From contig ML681992.1 in assembly GCA_007922195.1 (NCBI GenBank), positions 36,431,681 to 36,495,680 of the forward strand: a DNA stretch of 64,000 nt. Reading direction: 5' to 3'. The notes beneath the pieces were generated by a model. It worked only from the letters and a program-made list of their open reading frames with translations. It searched no databases and was not told the origin of the DNA. The stretch comes from Podocnemis expansa (taxonomy: Eukaryota > Chordata > Testudines > Podocnemididae). Shown piece by piece: positions 61,404-64,000 of this stretch. Position numbers and translations under genes: made by a program. Position 1 is the first letter of the stretch; every line of letters begins with the position of its first letter.

Positions 61404-61516
61404 TTCCATGGGCCATCAGTAGTACTCTGCTTAATATGCAGACCGTCCTGGATTCAAGCCCTGGGGGGTTGGACTTGATGATCTCATGAGGTTCCTTCTA
61501 ACCCTATGATTCTATT
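61404..61516 (+). repeat. tRNA-derived SINE with CR1-like tail
   Basis: The head has a tRNA-like ACTCTGCTTAATATGCAGAC stem and a B-box GATTCAAGCCC (61450-61460). It is fused to a CR1 tail (GGGGGTTGGACTTGATGATC, TGAGGTTCCTTCTAACC, CTATGATTCTATTC). This layout matches the cryptodiran turtle tRNA-SINE group that borrows the CR1 3' end. Confidence 0.6.
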
Positions 61517-63058
61517 CTACTCACAAAGGCAAGGTAATGCACATGAGCAAATATTGGTAGGATTTGTGTCTAAATTAGTGAACTGACTTGACTCTCACAG
61601 TTCTTCTCTGCTAGTAAGCAAATACACTGTGAAGCTTTAGGTAAAGGGAGGAATGGGAGCTTTAAAGGGTTCCAGGCTAGTTTCATAACAATTCCAGAGT
61701 GATGGGATGGGGCAGGGAAATAAAACACATGATCATCTGACCCACTTTCCATAATAAAAAAGACAGGAGAAGGAAACTTCAGAGATGAATATTTATGAAA
61801 TTTCTTATTTGGTCATTATTAAAGAAGTCTTCCAATATGAGCAAAGGCAATCCATTTTTATATTTTGAATAAATTGTATAAAACCTAACTTTTATTAGCC
61901 ATAGAGGGAGGCAATTATTTTATATATGTAACAACGCATCCATTAAATGCTGCCCTGATAATGCTTCACAGTACTCAGAATTGTGGAGGATTCAACACAA
62001 CACAGGGGGAACAGCAGATTCATTTTGTACACATTTATTTCTTAAAGCTCTCTGCACCTACAATGCTGAATAAGTAATTTTCAAGGTTCAATCAGAAATA
62101 ATCAAGCTGTTGAATCCTAGTTTCAAATAGAAAACCAGAAATGGTCAGTTACCTTCTTATACATTTCTGTTAATTGTTCTGCAGTTTGAATCCCATGAAG
62201 AATATTGATATTGAATTCTGTATATATCAAAAACAATGCCAAAAGAACAGGACAGCAATACTAACAAAATGTTAGTTTGGTACATTCAACACAAGTTTTG
62301 TACTGTAAATAATGTTAATTTATGCCTATATTTTACATAGAAAGACACAACAGCTCATTTAAATTGATTTGGAAGTAAGGTTAGGAAAGATTACTTTTGT
62401 GCTTCTATAGCAAAGGAGTAGAAACACATAATTTTCTTGTGATTATTCTAGTGAAGGGATTTGCATACAATTATTGAGGTAATTTCAATTCCTAGCAAGA
62501 ACAAATGCAGGATGAAGTAAGTACATGCCATACGATTAGATTAATTTATTACATCCCGTTGAGGCAGACTGTGTTCAAAGAAATCATAAACTTATGTTCA
62601 AGGCTTTAGTAGAGTGATATATTTAATTGTTCCATACAAACTTTCAGCTGTAGAAACTGACATTTAGGAGAAAATATGTAAATGTGCAGGACATAATGTC
62701 AAATATAACAGGTGAAGAAAACAGACATTAAAAACTGGAATTCGCATGAATGAAAGGAGACCATGATGGAAATCACAATATGACATGGAGAATAATTTCA
62801 CAAAGCTATTCTTCATACCAACAGATTACTGATCTTGACTTGGCTAAGTTTCAACTAACCTCAGTCTTAAATTCTTGGGAAGTACTATATTGATCAATCA
62901 GAAACTGATCCAAAGATGATGTGGGTATGATAGTTCACTGATAATATTCATGATATTCCATATTGTTATAATAGCCATGATATTCCATATTATGATTCTT
63001 ATACAAAAAGGACAGGGAACGGTTTTCCCTCTACCTCCCCTTACCACTCACTTTTCTC

Positions 63059-63608
63059 CAGGGGTTAAAGTACAATTTGGGGGCCCCAGAACGCTCCTGT
63101 GCCAGTAGGCCTCCCCTCCAGTTCTGGTGAGCCCCCTCCCCAGCCCCCAGCTCCTGCCAGCCCCCATCCCTAATACTCGCCCACCCAGCGTGAGCCAGCC
63201 ACCCCCATGCTCACTGGCGGTGATGCGGCTGGGAAGGTGAGGGCAGAGAGCCCCGGGACGGTGCAGTAGCTGAGGCTCCGGCAGCAGTCCCCAGGTTGAG
63301 GGTGGGGTCTGAAAGGGGAGGGGTTTTGGGCAGTGCTTGAGGCCCTGTCCCTGGCCCCTGCCTGCCAGAACATGGTAGAACATTGCTCTGAGGCCTTCTA
63401 TTTTTAGGGGCGCTGCATTCTAGCTCCTAAAAGTAGAACAAGGACCTGGAACACAGTGTTCTGGGGCCCAATACTTTTCAATGGTGGGCCCCGGAATGTA
63501 GAGTTCCAGCTTCATGCTCTATTTTGGGGGGCCCCAGAATGCTGAGCCCTTAAAAATAGTGGGCCCCGGAATGGTGTTCTGGGGTGTTCCGGCATACTTT
63601 AACCCCTG
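63059..63608 (+). mobile_element. hAT-like family A copy 3, perfect target duplication (550 bp)
   Basis: Ends CAGGGGTTAAAGTACAA and CATACTTTAACCCCTG with an identical 8-bp duplication CTTTTCTC (63051-63058, 63609-63616). Same interior plan as copy 1 (C-rich left, CTATTTTTAGGGGC hairpins right). Shorter than copies 1 and 2, so it is internally deleted. Its intact termini and duplication suggest it is the youngest of the three. Confidence 0.92.
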
Positions 63609-64000
63609 CTTTTCTCTGCCACATCCTTGTACTACCTGACATCTTCTATCTTCTCTTCTTCATCCACTTCTCTTTGTACCCTCCACAGTGGTCTTTCCAA
63701 TTTTCTTTGTTCCCTTCCCTGTGGCCCTTCCAATTCTTTCCCATACCCCACATACCTTCATCTCACCCATTTATTCCCTGATGGCCCAAGTTACTGCCAA
63801 AATAATATTTATGTAGGCTTTCTTTTCAGAAATAATTTCCATTTCTAGAAGATTTGTGGTACTTCTTTTCTTTTCTTTTCCCCAGCAGCTGGGATTCTCT
63901 CTAACACTTCTGCCTGCCTCCACACTAGCCATACACTGGAGCCCTAGAAAGAAAGCCAGCTGTTGAACTAAACAAGAGGAAGTACATCAAACCTTCTAGC

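Larger units (their letters stand above)
40518..64000 (-). other. GRIA4: GRIA4 intron 3 (partial), contents overview
   Basis: At least 23.5 kb upstream of exon 4. It holds an LTR-like block (40870-41520), a Penelope-like element (42930-44220), a CR1 copy split by a hAT (47000-49600), a Penelope hairpin (49696-49826), hAT elements (50189-50597, 58261-58439, 63059-63608), a LINE-like ORF relic (53360-54235), palindrome-array elements (54495-54902, 56080-56496, 60242-60742) and CR1/SINE pieces. I see nothing nameable in 41521-42925, 44230-45440, 45500-46990, 51680-53355, 54906-55077, 55205-56030, 56510-58252, 58448-58960, 61113-61400, 61520-63050 and 63617-64000. Confidence 0.55.

Noticed and set aside
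40518..64000. Search for GRIA4 exon 3
   Set aside because: No minus-strand stretch with an LRPSLRGALLSL-like segment and splice sites was found by eye, so the exon is taken to lie beyond the window. A missed hit is possible.

Overview
The window is vertebrate nuclear DNA. It contains one recognisable gene in pieces and a dense accumulation of transposable elements. There are no bacterial-type genes, operons, ribosome binding sites or CRISPR arrays. The repeat mix (CR1 LINE 3' ends, Penelope-like elements, DIRS/LAP2-alpha-like relics, many hAT and PIF/Harbinger-like non-autonomous DNA transposons, and old MIR/CORE-SINE fragments) is what I know from turtle genomes. A turtle is therefore the best guess; this is inference from remembered repeat families, not a search.

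Gene: six exons on the minus strand (2513-2620, 16607-16711, 17936-18103, 20197-20355, 22874-22927, 40333-40517) form an uninterrupted stretch of the AMPA glutamate receptor subunit GluA4 (GRIA4). They cover the second half of the extracellular amino-terminal domain and the first strand of the ligand-binding domain. All splice sites are GT-AG and the reading frame is continuous. By homology these are coding exons 4 to 9. The signal peptide and exons 1-3 lie beyond base 64000; the rest of the ligand-binding domain, the membrane segments and the flip/flop exons lie before base 1. Everything else is intronic: about 14.0 kb between exons 8 and 9, 17.4 kb between exons 4 and 5, and at least 23.5 kb upstream of exon 4.

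Intronic contents: (1) Eight elements with related terminal inverted repeats (GG[G/C]TATGTCTACAC...GTGTAGACATA[G/C]CC). Each is filled with its own array of short palindromes that usually carry a TCGA-type core. (2) Eight hAT-like elements, each with an 8-bp target-site duplication matching at 6-8 of 8 positions. (3) A degenerate Penelope-like element (42930-44220) and six shorter copies of its tail. The tail has the layout of a hammerhead ribozyme, still with an intact catalytic core in two copies. Several short copies are inverted-repeat hairpins flanked by 13-15 bp target duplications. (4) CR1 pieces, including a 2.6-kb copy split by a hAT insertion. (5) A broken LINE-like open reading frame (about 53360-54120) preceded by tRNA-like A and B boxes. 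(6) Gag-like relics, LTR-like blocks and minisatellites.

The features most worth a second look are the hammerhead-bearing Penelope tails, the palindrome-array elements and a hAT insertion about 60 nt from the 3' splice site of a GRIA4 exon. Repeat boundaries without a target duplication are approximate.
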